NCBI RefSeq assembly: GCF_000759345.1
Contig: NZ_JPZL01000004.1
Coordinates: forward strand, 248,001 to 312,000
From: Litchfieldella xinjiangensis
Lineage (GTDB): Bacteria > Pseudomonadota > Gammaproteobacteria > Pseudomonadales > Halomonadaceae
Direction of reading: 5' to 3'
DNA: 64,000 nucleotides
The notes below the pieces were generated by a model. It had not been told where the DNA came from and ran no database searches. It was given only the letters and a program-made list of their open reading frames with translations. A program made the position numbers and the translations under genes. Numbering within the stretch: position 1 is the first letter of the stretch; every line of letters starts with the position of its first letter. This document shows positions 43,750-53,446 of the stretch, piece by piece.

Positions 43750-44742
43750 TTACACCTTATGGAGCTTCCATCTCGCCTTCAACGACGCCTTGAGCGGACG
43801 CGGGAAGCCGGCCAGGACCATCCGCTTCATGACACGCAGAAGGCGTTTCGCGTAGCCACGTCTTGCCGCCCCAGCGGGCGCGCCATCCCTTGCCGTGTAG
43901 ATGCGATTATCTTCGCAGCTATACACGGCCTTGCCTGATAGCTTGGCGATACTGGCGGCCTGCCTTGCTTCACTCTCGATGAAAAAGCGGTAATCGGAAT
44001 GCTTGTAGAATAGGCCCTTGTGCGTGGAATGAACGCCCTGCCGCTGACGCTCCGCCTTCGAGGGGAGATCCAGCATCACCAGGCGGTCGAAGTCGATGCC
44101 CTGCTGCTGCAGCCACGCTTCGGTCTGACTACGGTACTTCTCGAGCCGATTGGTCACCAGGCAGCCGATCCGACCGGCAGGAAGATACAGCGGCTCAGCA
44201 CTGTTCAGGAAGGTAACGTACTTATCGCCGTCGTCGTTCTGTTGAGCGGTGGGATCGACACACAACACGCCATCGATATCGACACACGCCTGGCTGAGCA
44301 GCGCAGGGGTGAACAGGTTCCATTGAAAAGCGCGGGGCGCCTCCAGCGTGGCCAAGGCAATATCGATATGCGACTTACCCTTGGGGTCGGCGTAGATTGC
44401 CAGGGTATCGATCGTGCAGGGGCAGCCGTCAGGGATGGCCCGCCGCGCTTGCTGCATGGTGCGCCCTGTCAGCACGCTATCATCGACGAGGAGAACTTTT
44501 TTCGCCTCCCACGCGGTGCTGGGCTGCCCTTCAGCGTTTCTGCGCAAGCGGGTATTCAGCGCTTGGTTGGCAATGAAATCGGGGAGCCCCACCACATCGA
44601 TATGCAAGCCCAAGGCAATCATGCTGGCCGGGATCATGCCACTGCGGGGAATGCCAACGACCAGGTCGTAGCCTTTACCCTGAACGCGATACAGGGATGC
44701 GGCAATGTCTTCGCTCAAGTCACCGTAGGATTTGTAGTTCAT
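43750..44742 (-). CDS. Phosphoribosyltransferase fused to HAD-like phosphatase domain
   Basis: The 330-residue protein starts with a type I phosphoribosyltransferase: DLVVGIPRSGMIPASMIAL (about 26-44) and the PRPP loop VLLVDDSVLTGRT (83-95). A second part contains DIDGVLC (155-161), the nucleophile motif of HAD phosphatases, with a later Lys-containing segment. PRTase-HAD combinations occur in tellurite-resistance-linked and polysaccharide/nucleotide-like loci of unknown product. The start ATG at 44742 is chosen because the family begins near the DLSEDI helix; the longer frame to 44823 has no ribosome-binding site support. A role in ribosylating an unknown base and then dephosphorylating the product is inferred. 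Confidence 0.72.
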   Translation of the reverse strand: MNYKSYGDLSEDIAASLYRVQGKGYDLVVGIPRSGMIPASMIALGLHIDVVGLPDFIANQALNTRLRRNAEGQPSTAWEAKKVLLVDDSVLTGRTMQQARRAIPDGCPCTIDTLAIYADPKGKSHIDIALATLEAPRAFQWNLFTPALLSQACVDIDGVLCVDPTAQQNDDGDKYVTFLNSAEPLYLPAGRIGCLVTNRLEKYRSQTEAWLQQQGIDFDRLVMLDLPSKAERQRQGVHSTHKGLFYKHSDYRFFIESEARQAASIAKLSGKAVYSCEDNRIYTARDGAPAGAARRGYAKRLLRVMKRMVLAGFPRPLKASLKARWKLHKV

Positions 44743-44870
44743 GGTTTGCGCCTCGCCCTTTGCCAGCAACAATAATGTAACATTGCGTAAAACAGGTGCC
44801 GGGACGATCATGCCATTGCACATGGCCTGGGGCGAGAACCAAAAGACTCAGCCGAAATCCTGCTATTGAC

Positions 44871-45176
44871 TCAGGCGATCTTGCCGAGCTCCAGCAGCGT
44901 ACGCATCAGGGTGGCGACGGATTCACGGGGCAAGGCATACTCTTCCATCAAGGCCTGCACACGGCGCTCGAACAGGGCCTCACGCTCGCGCTCCTTGCGC
45001 CTTGCCGCCAATTCATCGTCCTGCTCGATGGAAGGCATGGGTGGCTCAGCCTCGGGCTTGGGTGTCGGCTTGCCTTCGAGCTCGTTCAGCGCCTGGGCGA
45101 AGGCATCGTCCAGTTCGCGAAACTTACGCAGCTTTTCACGTTCGTCTACGTGGGTGTGGGCATTCTTATGCTTCAT
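44871..45176 (-). CDS. Small hypothetical protein, charged coiled-coil-like
   Basis: The 101-residue protein is rich in Glu, Lys and Arg, with a His-rich start (MKHKNAHTHVDE) and a Pro-rich linker (PTPKPEAEPPMP), then a likely helix (DELAARRKEREREALFERRV, about 53-72) and a short C-terminal helical domain. The AAGG six bases before the ATG and the lack of overlap with other genes support it. No family recognised. Confidence 0.5.
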   Translation of the reverse strand: MKHKNAHTHVDEREKLRKFRELDDAFAQALNELEGKPTPKPEAEPPMPSIEQDDELAARRKEREREALFERRVQALMEEYALPRESVATLMRTLLELGKIA

Positions 45177-45794
45177 TGGCGCCTTTTACATGAATGAATA
45201 ACGGTATTCGTTTAATGAAAGCCGACATTCTAAATATGCGAACCACGCAATGACTTGCTGACTACTAAGCATGCCTGGGCGTAGATAGTGCGCTGAGGAC
45301 AGCAGAACCGTGCAGGCGTTAGTGCGTGGCGCAGGTCGTCCGCCGTCATGAGGATCCACCTGATGGTGAGCGGGGACGTGTGCAATCAGTATAACCCGTT
45401 TGTTAGCATTGGCGAAACTATAGGCGCCATTGCGGGTGGGTCGGTGTCGTTGCGGGAGCGCCAACCCTCGCGCAGCACTAGCCGGATCGCCGGGCCGTGC
45501 TCAGCTACACCCCAGCGTGTCGCCCCCGTAGAGCGCAGATCCTCTGCGCAATCAGTAGGCCTACCTGATCCCCCTACCGCCGAGCCAACCGTACCGTCCG
45601 TAAACCCTGACAGAATTGATCTGGCGCAATGAAACTGTGCTCAAACGCTCATTTGAATTAGCCGAACTTGCCTTAGGAACGGCGACCCCGTAATTAGTGG
45701 TCTAGCAGGAGCCATTCGATAACTAGAAAACGCCCTGAAAGTGCCATTGCCGATTAGATATCGCATGGAAGATACGTGACGCGCAGGGGCCGTA
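45177..45794. other. Long intergenic region with dispersed repeat remnants
   Basis: This is 618 bases between divergent genes. Positions 45464-45560 hold eroded copies of the dispersed repeat (CCTCGCGCAGCACTAGCCGGATCGCCGGGCCGTGC and TAGAGCGCAGATCCTCTGCGC, in parts). The rest has no convincing coding sequence; apparent frames overlap the repeats. Promoters for both flanking genes should lie here. Confidence 0.6.
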
Positions 45795-46661
45795 ATGATC
45801 AATGACATGATGCGGGCTGAAATCTGGCTGCACGAGCGGCTGGATACACAGCAGGGAATTGAAGAACTGGCAGAGCGGCTAGGGTACTCTGCTTCACAAA
45901 TACGTCGCAACTTCAAACGGTGCTTCGGCCTGTCTCCGAGTGCCTATCGCGATAAGTTACGCCTCGATCAGGCAACGCTGCTATTGAGCTATACCCCGCT
46001 CAACATCAACGATATCGCCTTTAAGTGTGGCTATCGCAATCATTCGGCTTTCTCACGAGCGTTTCTCAGGCACCACAACGTGAGCCCCAGAACTTTCCGA
46101 GAACAAGAACAAAGCCGGCTCCAGAAGCTACGGAGTCAGCTACGCCATGAATATGAAGTGACAATCGATCACGCCCAGGCCAAGCAAGGGATCGTTACAC
46201 GCTTCTATGCCAAGCGAAACGATGAGCGTACCTTGCCCGACGAACTACTCTCCCACGAAGCGCTCGAGGTGTTACCCGAGAAACTTCGCCGTAAACGGAC
46301 GATCGGCATCGTCTATGGCTTCAATAGCGATAATGACTTCTCCACCGCCGACATGGGTGTCGAAGTCGAGGCCGATATTGCCGATGAACTGGCAGCCCCC
46401 CTTCTTTTTCGCACCATACCCTTGCCTACCTATCGCTATGCCAGCGTAGATGCCACTGCGCTAAGCGAGTTACGGTCGATCCTGAACTATCTGCTAACCA
46501 AGGCCCTGCCCGAGCAGGAAGAGCGTATCAGTGGGGCGCCCTTGCAGCTCGTATGGCGCGATGAGGGAGTGAATGCCCTGGGCCAAGGCACGTTTGAAGT
46601 TCGCCTACCTTTGGCAGCACCGGCAAGTGGCGCCCGCGTTAGCAAACGATTGCTGAATTAG
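45795..46661 (+). CDS. AraC-family regulator with GyrI-like effector domain
   Basis: The 288-residue regulator has its AraC DNA-binding domain at the N-terminus (IEELAERLGYSASQIRRNFK and INDIAFKCGYRNHSAFSRAFLR, about 19-90). A C-terminal domain of GyrI/Rob type (about 130-280) follows with VYGFNSDNDFSTADMGVEVE. This Rob/SoxS-like layout suggests response to a small lipophilic molecule. The ATG at 45795 has AGGGG five to nine bases upstream. It is followed by a strong bidirectional terminator. Confidence 0.85.
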   Translation: MINDMMRAEIWLHERLDTQQGIEELAERLGYSASQIRRNFKRCFGLSPSAYRDKLRLDQATLLLSYTPLNINDIAFKCGYRNHSAFSRAFLRHHNVSPRTFREQEQSRLQKLRSQLRHEYEVTIDHAQAKQGIVTRFYAKRNDERTLPDELLSHEALEVLPEKLRRKRTIGIVYGFNSDNDFSTADMGVEVEADIADELAAPLLFRTIPLPTYRYASVDATALSELRSILNYLLTKALPEQEERISGAPLQLVWRDEGVNALGQGTFEVRLPLAAPASGARVSKRLLN

Positions 46662-46675
46662 CCACTACATACAAG

Positions 46676-46704
46676 AAAACACCGCCTGAGTAAGGCGGTG
46701 TTTT
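46676..46704. terminator. Bidirectional terminator between convergent genes
   Basis: AAAACACCGCC (46676-46686) pairs perfectly with GGCGGTGTTTT (46694-46704) around a 7-base loop, giving A/T tracts on both sides. It serves the AraC-GyrI gene rightward and the mvaT-like gene leftward. Confidence 0.9.
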
Positions 46705-46744
46705 ACGGTACTGCACTATAGTGCTAACTCGTCATGGCGAGGAC

Positions 46745-47131
46745 TTAGCTTTCTACGCGTACCAACCAGGATTCGACGGTGTCGTTGCCGTGCTCGTCTT
46801 TCCAGGCTTTGAGGGTCTTCTGGTTACCGCCGCGCGTTTCTACCACTTCACCCGTATTGGGGTTCTTGTAGATCTTCAGTTTGCGCTTGCGACGTCCACC
46901 TGAGCTGGATGCAGAAGCATTGCTCGGAGCAGACGCTTTAGAGCCGCCTTTGGGATCGAGTAACTCGATCACGTCAGACGCGTTCTTGTCGAATTCCTTC
47001 ATCAGCGCCTCGAGTTTCTCTTTGAACTCGAGTTCGGCCTTGAGACGGGGATCGTTCTGAAGCTGCTGCAGTTTCTCGTTCAACTGCTTTAGCTGTTGCT
47101 CCTGCTGGAGATATTCGCTGAGTAGAGACAT
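46745..47131 (-). CDS. mvaT: MvaT/MvaU-type H-NS-like nucleoid protein
   Basis: The 128-residue protein has an N-terminal coiled coil (EYLQQEQQLKQLNEKLQQL) followed by LEFKEKLEALMKEF, the oligomerisation part of MvaT. A basic Ser-rich linker follows, and then the DNA-binding KIYKNPNTGEVVETRGGNQKTLKAWK and VESWLV (about 85-124), which matches MvaT strongly. Such proteins silence AT-rich acquired genes, so the AT-rich polysaccharide genes at 1-6763 are plausible targets. A terminator at 47327-47355 separates it from rpsA. Confidence 0.87.
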   Translation of the reverse strand: MSLLSEYLQQEQQLKQLNEKLQQLQNDPRLKAELEFKEKLEALMKEFDKNASDVIELLDPKGGSKASAPSNASASSSGGRRKRKLKIYKNPNTGEVVETRGGNQKTLKAWKDEHGNDTVESWLVRVES

Positions 47132-47326
47132 TACCTTTCCTTAACCGAGTGCAATTGGGATGCGAAGCTATTGTCACTGTTTCAGTTTAACTTGCCAAGA
47201 GGATAGCGAGGAATAACATAGTCCACAATGTAAAAATTACAACTTAGGCAACCCCAAGCAGATTAGAAAGACGACAGAACACGCAACTGACTACAAATAA
47301 ATCACCGACGGTTATGCTTAGGCCAT

Positions 47327-47355
47327 AAAAAACGCCGCCCCAAGGGGCGGCGTTT
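47327..47355 (-). terminator. Rho-independent terminator of rpsA
   Basis: AAACGCCGCCCC (47330-47341) pairs perfectly with GGGGCGGCGTTT (47344-47355); on the minus strand the stem is followed by a run of T. It lies 29 bases past the rpsA stop. Confidence 0.9.
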
Positions 47356-47383
47356 CGATGAAACCTGACTAATTAAAAGGTTA

Positions 47384-49060
47384 TTAGTCCTGGCCCATCT
47401 GCTGCTTGATCAGATCGCCGATCGTGGTCGCACCACTGCTCTCGGAGCTCTCATCGCGCAGCTTCTTCATGTTTTGACGTGTATCGTCCTGATCCTTGGC
47501 CTTGATGGACAGGCTGATCGCACGGTTCTTGCGGTCGACACCGATGATACGGGCCTCGACGCTGTCGCCGATGTTCAGCACGTTACGCGCATCTTCGACG
47601 CGGTCGGCACTGATTTCAGACGCCTTGAGTACGGCGACGACATCGGTCGCCAGCTCGACGTGGGCTTCCTTGGCATCGATATCCACGACACGGCCGGTAA
47701 CCATCGCGCCCTTGTCGTTGACGGCCAGGAACTCGGAGACCGGATCGTTCTCGAGCTGCTTGATGCCCAGCGAGATACGCTCACGCTCAGGATCGATCGA
47801 CAGGATGACCGCTTCGACTTCGTCGCCCTTCTTGAACTGACGAACGGCTTCTTCGCCAGTCTCGGTCCAGGAGATGTCGGACAGGTGCACCAGGCCATCG
47901 ATACCGCCTTCCAGGCCGATGAAGATACCGAAGTCGGTGATCGACTTGATGCTGCCTGAAACGCGATCGCCCTTGTTGTAGCGAGAGCTGAAGTCTTCCC
48001 ACGGGTTAGTGGTGCACTGCTTGATACCCAGGGAGATACGACGACGCTCTTCGTCGATATCCAGCACCATGACTTCCACTTCGTCGCCGACCTGAACGAC
48101 CTTGGACGGGTGGATGTTCTTGTTGGTCCAGTCCATTTCGGAGACGTGGACCAGGCCTTCGACACCCTCTTCCAGCTCGGCGAAGCAGCCGTAGTCGGTA
48201 AGGTTGGTGACACGGGCCATGACCTTGGTGCCTTCCGGGTAACGATCCTTGATGTTGACCCAGGGATCCTCGCCCAGCTGCTTGAGGCCCAGCGAGACGC
48301 GGTTGCGCTCACGGTCGAACTTCAGGACCTTGACGTTGATCTCGTCGCCGACGGCCACGATTTCGCTCGGATGCTTGATGCGCTTCCAGGCCATGTCGGT
48401 GATGTGCAGCAGGCCGTCGACGCCACCCAGATCCACGAACGCGCCGTAGTCGGTGAGGTTCTTGACGATACCCTTGATCTGCTGGCCTTCCTGGAGGGTG
48501 GCAAGCAGGGCTTCACGCTCGGCACTGTTCTCGGCTTCGAGCACGGCACGGCGAGAAACCACAACGTTGTTGCGCTTGGGATCGAGCTTGATGACCTTGA
48601 AGTCGAGCTCTTTGTGTTCGAGGTGTGCGGTGTCGCGCACCGGGCGAACGTCGACCAATGAACCCGGCAGGAAGGCACGGATAGAGGCCACGTCGACAGT
48701 GAAGCCGCCCTTGACCTTGCCGTTGATCACGCCTTTGACGATCTCTTCTTTCTCGAAGGCCGCTTCCAGCTCTTTCCAGGCTTCTGCGCGCTTGGCCTTC
48801 TCGCGAGACAAACGCGTCTCGCCGAAACCGTCTTCGACGGCTTCCAGGGCGACTTTGACTTCGTCGCCAACGGCAATGGTCAGTTCGCCATTGTCGTCAC
48901 GGAATTGGGCAGCGGGAATCTGACCCTCGGACTTCAAACCGGCATTGACGATGATCCAATCACCTTCAATGTCGACGACCGTCGCCATGACAATGGCGCC
49001 CGGCTCCATGTTGATGTCCTGGAGAGACTGTTCAAACAAATCAGCAAAGCTTTCGCTCAT
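47384..49060 (-). CDS. rpsA: 30S ribosomal protein S1
   Basis: The 558-residue protein has six S1 RNA-binding repeats, recognisable by recurring [43 protein letters not shown] and [23 protein letters not shown] cores (in parts). The first two repeats are degenerate, ribosome-binding forms. The length matches gammaproteobacterial S1. It unwinds and docks mRNA on the 30S subunit. It follows cmk across a 187-base gap, the usual order. Confidence 0.97.
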   Translation of the reverse strand: MSESFADLFEQSLQDINMEPGAIVMATVVDIEGDWIIVNAGLKSEGQIPAAQFRDDNGELTIAVGDEVKVALEAVEDGFGETRLSREKAKRAEAWKELEAAFEKEEIVKGVINGKVKGGFTVDVASIRAFLPGSLVDVRPVRDTAHLEHKELDFKVIKLDPKRNNVVVSRRAVLEAENSAEREALLATLQEGQQIKGIVKNLTDYGAFVDLGGVDGLLHITDMAWKRIKHPSEIVAVGDEINVKVLKFDRERNRVSLGLKQLGEDPWVNIKDRYPEGTKVMARVTNLTDYGCFAELEEGVEGLVHVSEMDWTNKNIHPSKVVQVGDEVEVMVLDIDEERRRISLGIKQCTTNPWEDFSSRYNKGDRVSGSIKSITDFGIFIGLEGGIDGLVHLSDISWTETGEEAVRQFKKGDEVEAVILSIDPERERISLGIKQLENDPVSEFLAVNDKGAMVTGRVVDIDAKEAHVELATDVVAVLKASEISADRVEDARNVLNIGDSVEARIIGVDRKNRAISLSIKAKDQDDTRQNMKKLRDESSESSGATTIGDLIKQQMGQD

Positions 49061-49247
49061 GATATTCCTACGTGATCAACGTTTATGGCAGCAAGCCGCC
49101 TTTCTCCGCACCACCAGCAAGTACGGGCCTACTTTGATGATCCCCGGGGACGTTAACGCTGGTTCGACCTGGACAGGCTCTCTGCTTCCAAGGAACGTAT
49201 CGCCTGGCCACGTCATTACGTCTTGCCGGGGGCTCCGCAAGGGATCG

Positions 49248-49955
49248 TCAGGCCTCGGGACCCAAGCCGCGCTGGGCAAGGGTGGCCGTCAACCGCTCCA
49301 CCACTTCCGGTATTGTCAGGTGCGTGGTATCCAACTCGATGGCATCGTCTGCCGGCAAGAGTGGAGCGACACTCCGCTGCATGTCGCGGGTGTCACGTAC
49401 CTGTATCTCCTTTAAAAGACTCGACAGACTAGCAGTTTCACCTGCCTCCCGCAACTGCCGGTAACGGCGCATGGCACGCTCCTCGGCGCTCGCCGTCAGG
49501 AATATCTTGAGCTCGGCCTGGGGGAACACCACGGTGCCCATGTCGCGTCCATCGGCCACCAGGCCCGGCGGTTGCTGGAAATTGCGCTGCCGTTGAAGCA
49601 GCGCCCGGCGAACCGCAGGAAGCGCCGCAACCTGTGAAGCACGGTCGCCCGCCTGTTCGGTACGGATCGCCCGGGTGACGTCTTCCCCCTCGAGGATGAC
49701 CCTGACGCCTTCCGGCATGGGTTCGAAGACGACATCGAGATGGGCGGCCAAGGGTTCGAGGGCGGCCTCATCGGTGAGATCGACCCCGTGGCGCAGCGCC
49801 GCCAGCCCGGTCAGTCGGTAGAGTGCCCCGCTATCGAGCAGGTTCCAGCCAAGCCGGTCTGCAACCAGGCGGCTGATGGTGCCCTTTCCGGAACCGCCAG
49901 GGCCATCGATGGTAAGAATCGGTGCCTGGGTCGCGGTCACGCCGTGTTCGCTCAT
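49248..49955 (-). CDS. cmk: Cytidylate kinase
   Basis: The 235-residue P-loop kinase phosphorylates CMP and dCMP. It has [23 protein letters not shown] (in parts, about 13-35), [13 protein letters not shown] (about 42-54), [15 protein letters not shown] (about 130-144) and the Arg-rich lid RAMRRYRQL. The ATG at 49955 overlaps the tyrA-aroA stop by 4 bases and lacks the 30-residue extension of the longer frame, so it is the chosen start. Confidence 0.95.
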   Translation of the reverse strand: MSEHGVTATQAPILTIDGPGGSGKGTISRLVADRLGWNLLDSGALYRLTGLAALRHGVDLTDEAALEPLAAHLDVVFEPMPEGVRVILEGEDVTRAIRTEQAGDRASQVAALPAVRRALLQRQRNFQQPPGLVADGRDMGTVVFPQAELKIFLTASAEERAMRRYRQLREAGETASLSSLLKEIQVRDTRDMQRSVAPLLPADDAIELDTTHLTIPEVVERLTATLAQRGLGPEA

Positions 49956-52234
49956 GCCGTCTCCTGCAGTTCCTCGTCGACCTGAAGCCCGACGCGCCGT
50001 GCCAACTCGACGAATCCCGGGAAGGAGGTTGCGACGTTGGCGCAATCGTCGATGACGATGATATCGCGGGCCCGCAGACCGGCGACGGTAAAGGCCATGG
50101 CAATGCGGTGGTCGCCAAGGCTATCGATGCGACCGCCCCCGTAATTGGGAACGTTGTTGGCGCCATCGCCCTGCCCGGCCGTTTGACCGACGATATCGAT
50201 CCCGTCGTCATGGACCGTGTTTTCGACCCCCAGGGTGGCAAGGCCGTCGGCCATCGCCTGGATACGGTCGGACTCCTTGACGCGCAACTCCTCGGCACCG
50301 CGCAGGCGGGTCACCCCTTCGGCATTGGCGGCGGCCACGAACAGCGCGGGAAACTCGTCGATGGCCAAAGGCACCTGGTCCTGTGGAATATCGATGCCCT
50401 TGAGCGGCGCGTAACGTACATGGATATCCGCGACAGGCTCCCCTCCGACCTCGTGTTCGTTGGACAGTTCGAGATCGGCGCCCATCGCCTTGAGAATGTT
50501 GATCACCCCGATCCGGGTCGGATTGATGCCCACATGCTCGAGCGTGAGGTCGGCGCCGGGAGTAATGGCCGCGGCCACCAGGAAGAACGTGGCGGAGGAG
50601 ATATCCGACGGCACGTCGATGGGCCCCGCCGTCAACGTGCCGCCACCCTGCAACCAGGCGGTGTCGCCGTCACGGGAAACGGGATACCCGAAGCCGTTGA
50701 GCATGCGTTCGGTATGATCACGGGTGGGCGCCGGCTCGCGCACGCGGGTTTCGCCTTGTGCATACATGCCGGCCAACAGCAGGCATGACTTTACCTGGGC
50801 GCTGGCCATGGGCATATCGTAATCGATGCCCTTGAGCGGCTGCCCGCCCTTGATTTTCAAGGGGGGGCGCCCGCCCTCGGCGGTCTCGATCACCGCACCC
50901 ATCTGCCGTAGCGGATCCGCTACCCGGCCCATGGGGCGCTTGGTCAGCGAAGTATCGCCGGTCAACTCCGCGTCGAATGCCTGACCCGCCATCAAGCCGG
51001 CAAACAGGCGCATGGCCGTTCCGGCATTACCCACGTAAAGCGGCCCCGCCGGTGCCTTGAGGCCATGCATGCCCACGCCATGAATGGTGACCCGCCCTTG
51101 GTGAGGCCCTTCGATGGCCACGCCCATTTCGCGAAACGCCTGCAGCGTGGCGAGACTGTCCTCGCCCTCGAGAAAGCCCTTGACCTCGGTCACGCCTTCG
51201 GCCAATGCCCCCAGCATGATTGAGCGATGCGAGACGGACTTGTCACCGGGCACCCGAATGCGGCCGGTCACACTGCCACCGGGAGCAACCCGGTAGCGCA
51301 CTGAGTTGTGTTCCATGGACTGTAAACCCGCTTGATAACTGGTCTGGTTGAGAAGCGTATCGAAATAGTGTCGTGCATGGCTGGCGCGATCGAAGATGGC
51401 GAGCATGGCATCGCCATCGCCGGTCTCCACTGCCTGGCGCAACCGACTGACGCCGGCCTCGAAATCGTCGAGAGCGCTGAGCACGGCATCGCGGTTGGCA
51501 GTAAAGATATCGCGCCACATGACCGGATCGCTGCCGGCAATACGCGTGAAGTCGCGAAAGCCTCCCGCGGCATAGCGAAAGATATCCAGTCGTTCGTCCT
51601 GACGTGCCAGGGTATCCACCAGCGAGAAGGCCAGCAGGTGCGGCAGGTGGCTGGTCCGAGCCAATACCTGGTCGTGGCGATCCACATCCATTTCGAGCAC
51701 CTCGGCGCCACACGCCGACCACAGCGCACGCACGCGACGCACGGCCAGGGTATCGGTCTCGGCTTCCGGCGTCAGGATCACCTTATGGTTGCGAAATAGT
51801 GCAGGATTCGACGCGGCGACCCCGCTCTTTTCGGAACCGGCAATGGGGTGGCCCAGCACGAAATTCGTTGGCATGCGTCCAAAGGCGCGGATCGCACTAT
51901 CACGAATCGCCCCCTTGGTGCTGCCGACATCGGTCATCACGCAGTGGGGCGCGACAGCGTTGCGGTGGTCGGCCAGTTCTGCCATGACGCTATCCATGGC
52001 CAGCACCGGCACGGCGAGCACCACCAGCGAAACGTCGTCGAGCAACGGAACCAACTGGGTGCCGCCATCGTCGATCAGGCCCAGCTCGATACCCAGACGA
52101 ATCTCATCGGGATCCCGGTCGCAGGCAAGGATAGTCGCCTCAACCCCCGCCTGCTTGAGCGCCGCCGCCAGCGAGCCGCCGATCAGTCCCAGGCCGACGA
52201 TCAGGATGCGGGATTCGGTGACGCTCGCCTGCAT
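49952..52234 (-). CDS. tyrA-aroA: Fused prephenate dehydrogenase / EPSP synthase
   Basis: The 760-residue fusion has TyrA at the N-terminus (NAD loop [16 protein letters not shown] about 10-23; [12 protein letters not shown] about 126-137; [12 protein letters not shown]; about 1-300) and AroA at the C-terminus (about 310-760). AroA shows [48 protein letters not shown] and DHRIAMAF. It makes 4-hydroxyphenylpyruvate and EPSP in aromatic amino-acid synthesis. The fusion is known from Pseudomonas and relatives. I start at ATG 52234, just after the pheA stop; a TTG at 52240 would overlap pheA. Confidence 0.93.
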   Translation of the reverse strand: MQASVTESRILIVGLGLIGGSLAAALKQAGVEATILACDRDPDEIRLGIELGLIDDGGTQLVPLLDDVSLVVLAVPVLAMDSVMAELADHRNAVAPHCVMTDVGSTKGAIRDSAIRAFGRMPTNFVLGHPIAGSEKSGVAASNPALFRNHKVILTPEAETDTLAVRRVRALWSACGAEVLEMDVDRHDQVLARTSHLPHLLAFSLVDTLARQDERLDIFRYAAGGFRDFTRIAGSDPVMWRDIFTANRDAVLSALDDFEAGVSRLRQAVETGDGDAMLAIFDRASHARHYFDTLLNQTSYQAGLQSMEHNSVRYRVAPGGSVTGRIRVPGDKSVSHRSIMLGALAEGVTEVKGFLEGEDSLATLQAFREMGVAIEGPHQGRVTIHGVGMHGLKAPAGPLYVGNAGTAMRLFAGLMAGQAFDAELTGDTSLTKRPMGRVADPLRQMGAVIETAEGGRPPLKIKGGQPLKGIDYDMPMASAQVKSCLLLAGMYAQGETRVREPAPTRDHTERMLNGFGYPVSRDGDTAWLQGGGTLTAGPIDVPSDISSATFFLVAAAITPGADLTLEHVGINPTRIGVINILKAMGADLELSNEHEVGGEPVADIHVRYAPLKGIDIPQDQVPLAIDEFPALFVAAANAEGVTRLRGAEELRVKESDRIQAMADGLATLGVENTVHDDGIDIVGQTAGQGDGANNVPNYGGGRIDSLGDHRIAMAFTVAGLRARDIIVIDDCANVATSFPGFVELARRVGLQVDEELQETA

Positions 52235-52236
52235 GG

Positions 52237-53328
52237 TCAAAGCACGCCAATGGGGTAGGACCCGAGCACCTTGAGCTCAGCCGCATGCGGCCTGACCTCC
52301 TCGATCACCGTCTTGATGGTGGGGTCGTCGTGATGCCCCTTGAAGTCGATGAAGAAGACGTAATTCCAAACGCCCGTGCGGGATGGGCGTGTCTCGAGGC
52401 GTGTCAGATCGATCTGGTGCCGGTAGAACGGCTCCAGCAATGCATGCAGCGCACCGGGCTGGTTGCGCATGGCCACGACCATCGAGGTCTTGTCCTGCCC
52501 GCACATCGGTACATCCTGGTTGCCGATGATCAGGAAGCGTGTCGAGTTATCGGGGCGATCCTCGATCTTCTCGGCGATGTAATCCAGGCCGTAGAGCTTG
52601 GCGGCCATGTCACCGGCGATGGCGGCACTGTGCCACTCCGTCTTGACCAGCTTGGCGGCTTCGGCGTTGGAGGCAACCGGGACCCGCTCGGCCAAGGGGT
52701 AATGAGCATCCAGCCACTTGCGACACTGGGCGAAGGACTGCGGGTGCGAGTAGATCCGCGACACCTTGTCCTTGCGCGTATTGCTGGAAATCAGCAGATG
52801 GTGATGAATGCGCAGCACGACTTCGCCGCAAATGCGCATCGATGAGTCCATGAACGAATCGAGCGTATGGTTGACCACCCCCTCGGTGGAGTTCTCGACG
52901 GGCACGACACCATAGTTGCAGGCGCCCGCCTCGACCTCGCGGAAGACCTCATCGATCGCCGCCATCGGCAGGCTGACGGCGCTATCGCCGAAGTGCTTGA
53001 GCGCAGCCTGTTGGGTAAAGGTGCCTTCCGGACCGAGATAGGCCACCTTGACCGGCTGTTCCAGCGCCAGGCAGGCCGACATGATCTCGCGGAACAGTCG
53101 TGCCATCTCTTCGGAATTGAGGGGGCCGGGGTTGAGGGCCATGATCCGCCGCAGTACCTGGGCTTCACGTTCGGGACGATAGAAGACCGCATCGGGATCG
53201 GAGGAGGTCTTGATCTCGGCCACCTGCTTGGCGCATTCGGCACGCTCGCTGATCAGGCGCAGGAGGTTGTCGTCGAGCTCGTCGATACGTTGGCGTAGCG
53301 CATCGAGGCTGGTGGATGTGTCTGTCAT
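52237..53328 (-). CDS. pheA: Bifunctional chorismate mutase / prephenate dehydratase
   Basis: The 363-residue protein has an N-terminal AroQ chorismate mutase (LDALRQRIDELDDNLLRLISERAECAKQVAEIK in parts, about 8-40), then prephenate dehydratase with VAYLGPEGTFTQQAA (about 97-111) and PVENSTEGVVNHTLD. The C-terminal ACT domain has GALHALLEPFYRHQIDLTRLETRPSR, where phenylalanine feeds back. The ATG at 53328 has GGAGG eight bases upstream. It is the middle of the serC-pheA-tyrA/aroA-cmk operon. Confidence 0.96.
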   Translation of the reverse strand: MTDTSTSLDALRQRIDELDDNLLRLISERAECAKQVAEIKTSSDPDAVFYRPEREAQVLRRIMALNPGPLNSEEMARLFREIMSACLALEQPVKVAYLGPEGTFTQQAALKHFGDSAVSLPMAAIDEVFREVEAGACNYGVVPVENSTEGVVNHTLDSFMDSSMRICGEVVLRIHHHLLISSNTRKDKVSRIYSHPQSFAQCRKWLDAHYPLAERVPVASNAEAAKLVKTEWHSAAIAGDMAAKLYGLDYIAEKIEDRPDNSTRFLIIGNQDVPMCGQDKTSMVVAMRNQPGALHALLEPFYRHQIDLTRLETRPSRTGVWNYVFFIDFKGHHDDPTIKTVIEEVRPHAAELKVLGSYPIGVL

Positions 53329-53403
53329 GTGGGTTCCTCCAGGTCGACGCCGACCCCTGCCTGATTCTTGTTGAGAGCACAAACCAGGAGCATCGCACAG
53401 CGA

Positions 53404-53440
53404 AACCGGATCGCCGGACCGTACGCTCCTATAAAACCAT
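53404..53440. repeat. Dispersed repeat fragment between serC and pheA
   Basis: AACCGGATCGCCGGACCGTACGCTCCTATAAAACC followed by GGTCTACCC matches the block at 19853-19901 with a few changes. It shows that the repeat family has also entered the core aromatic operon. Confidence 0.75.
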
Positions 53441-53446
53441 CTAGGT

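Noticed and set aside
45186-45464. A 92-codon minus-strand frame in the long intergenic region
   Set aside because: It runs into repeat remnants, lacks a ribosome-binding site and has no conserved pattern.
45641-45916. A 91-codon minus-strand frame
   Set aside because: It is mostly antisense to the start of the AraC-GyrI gene, which has strong domain matches.
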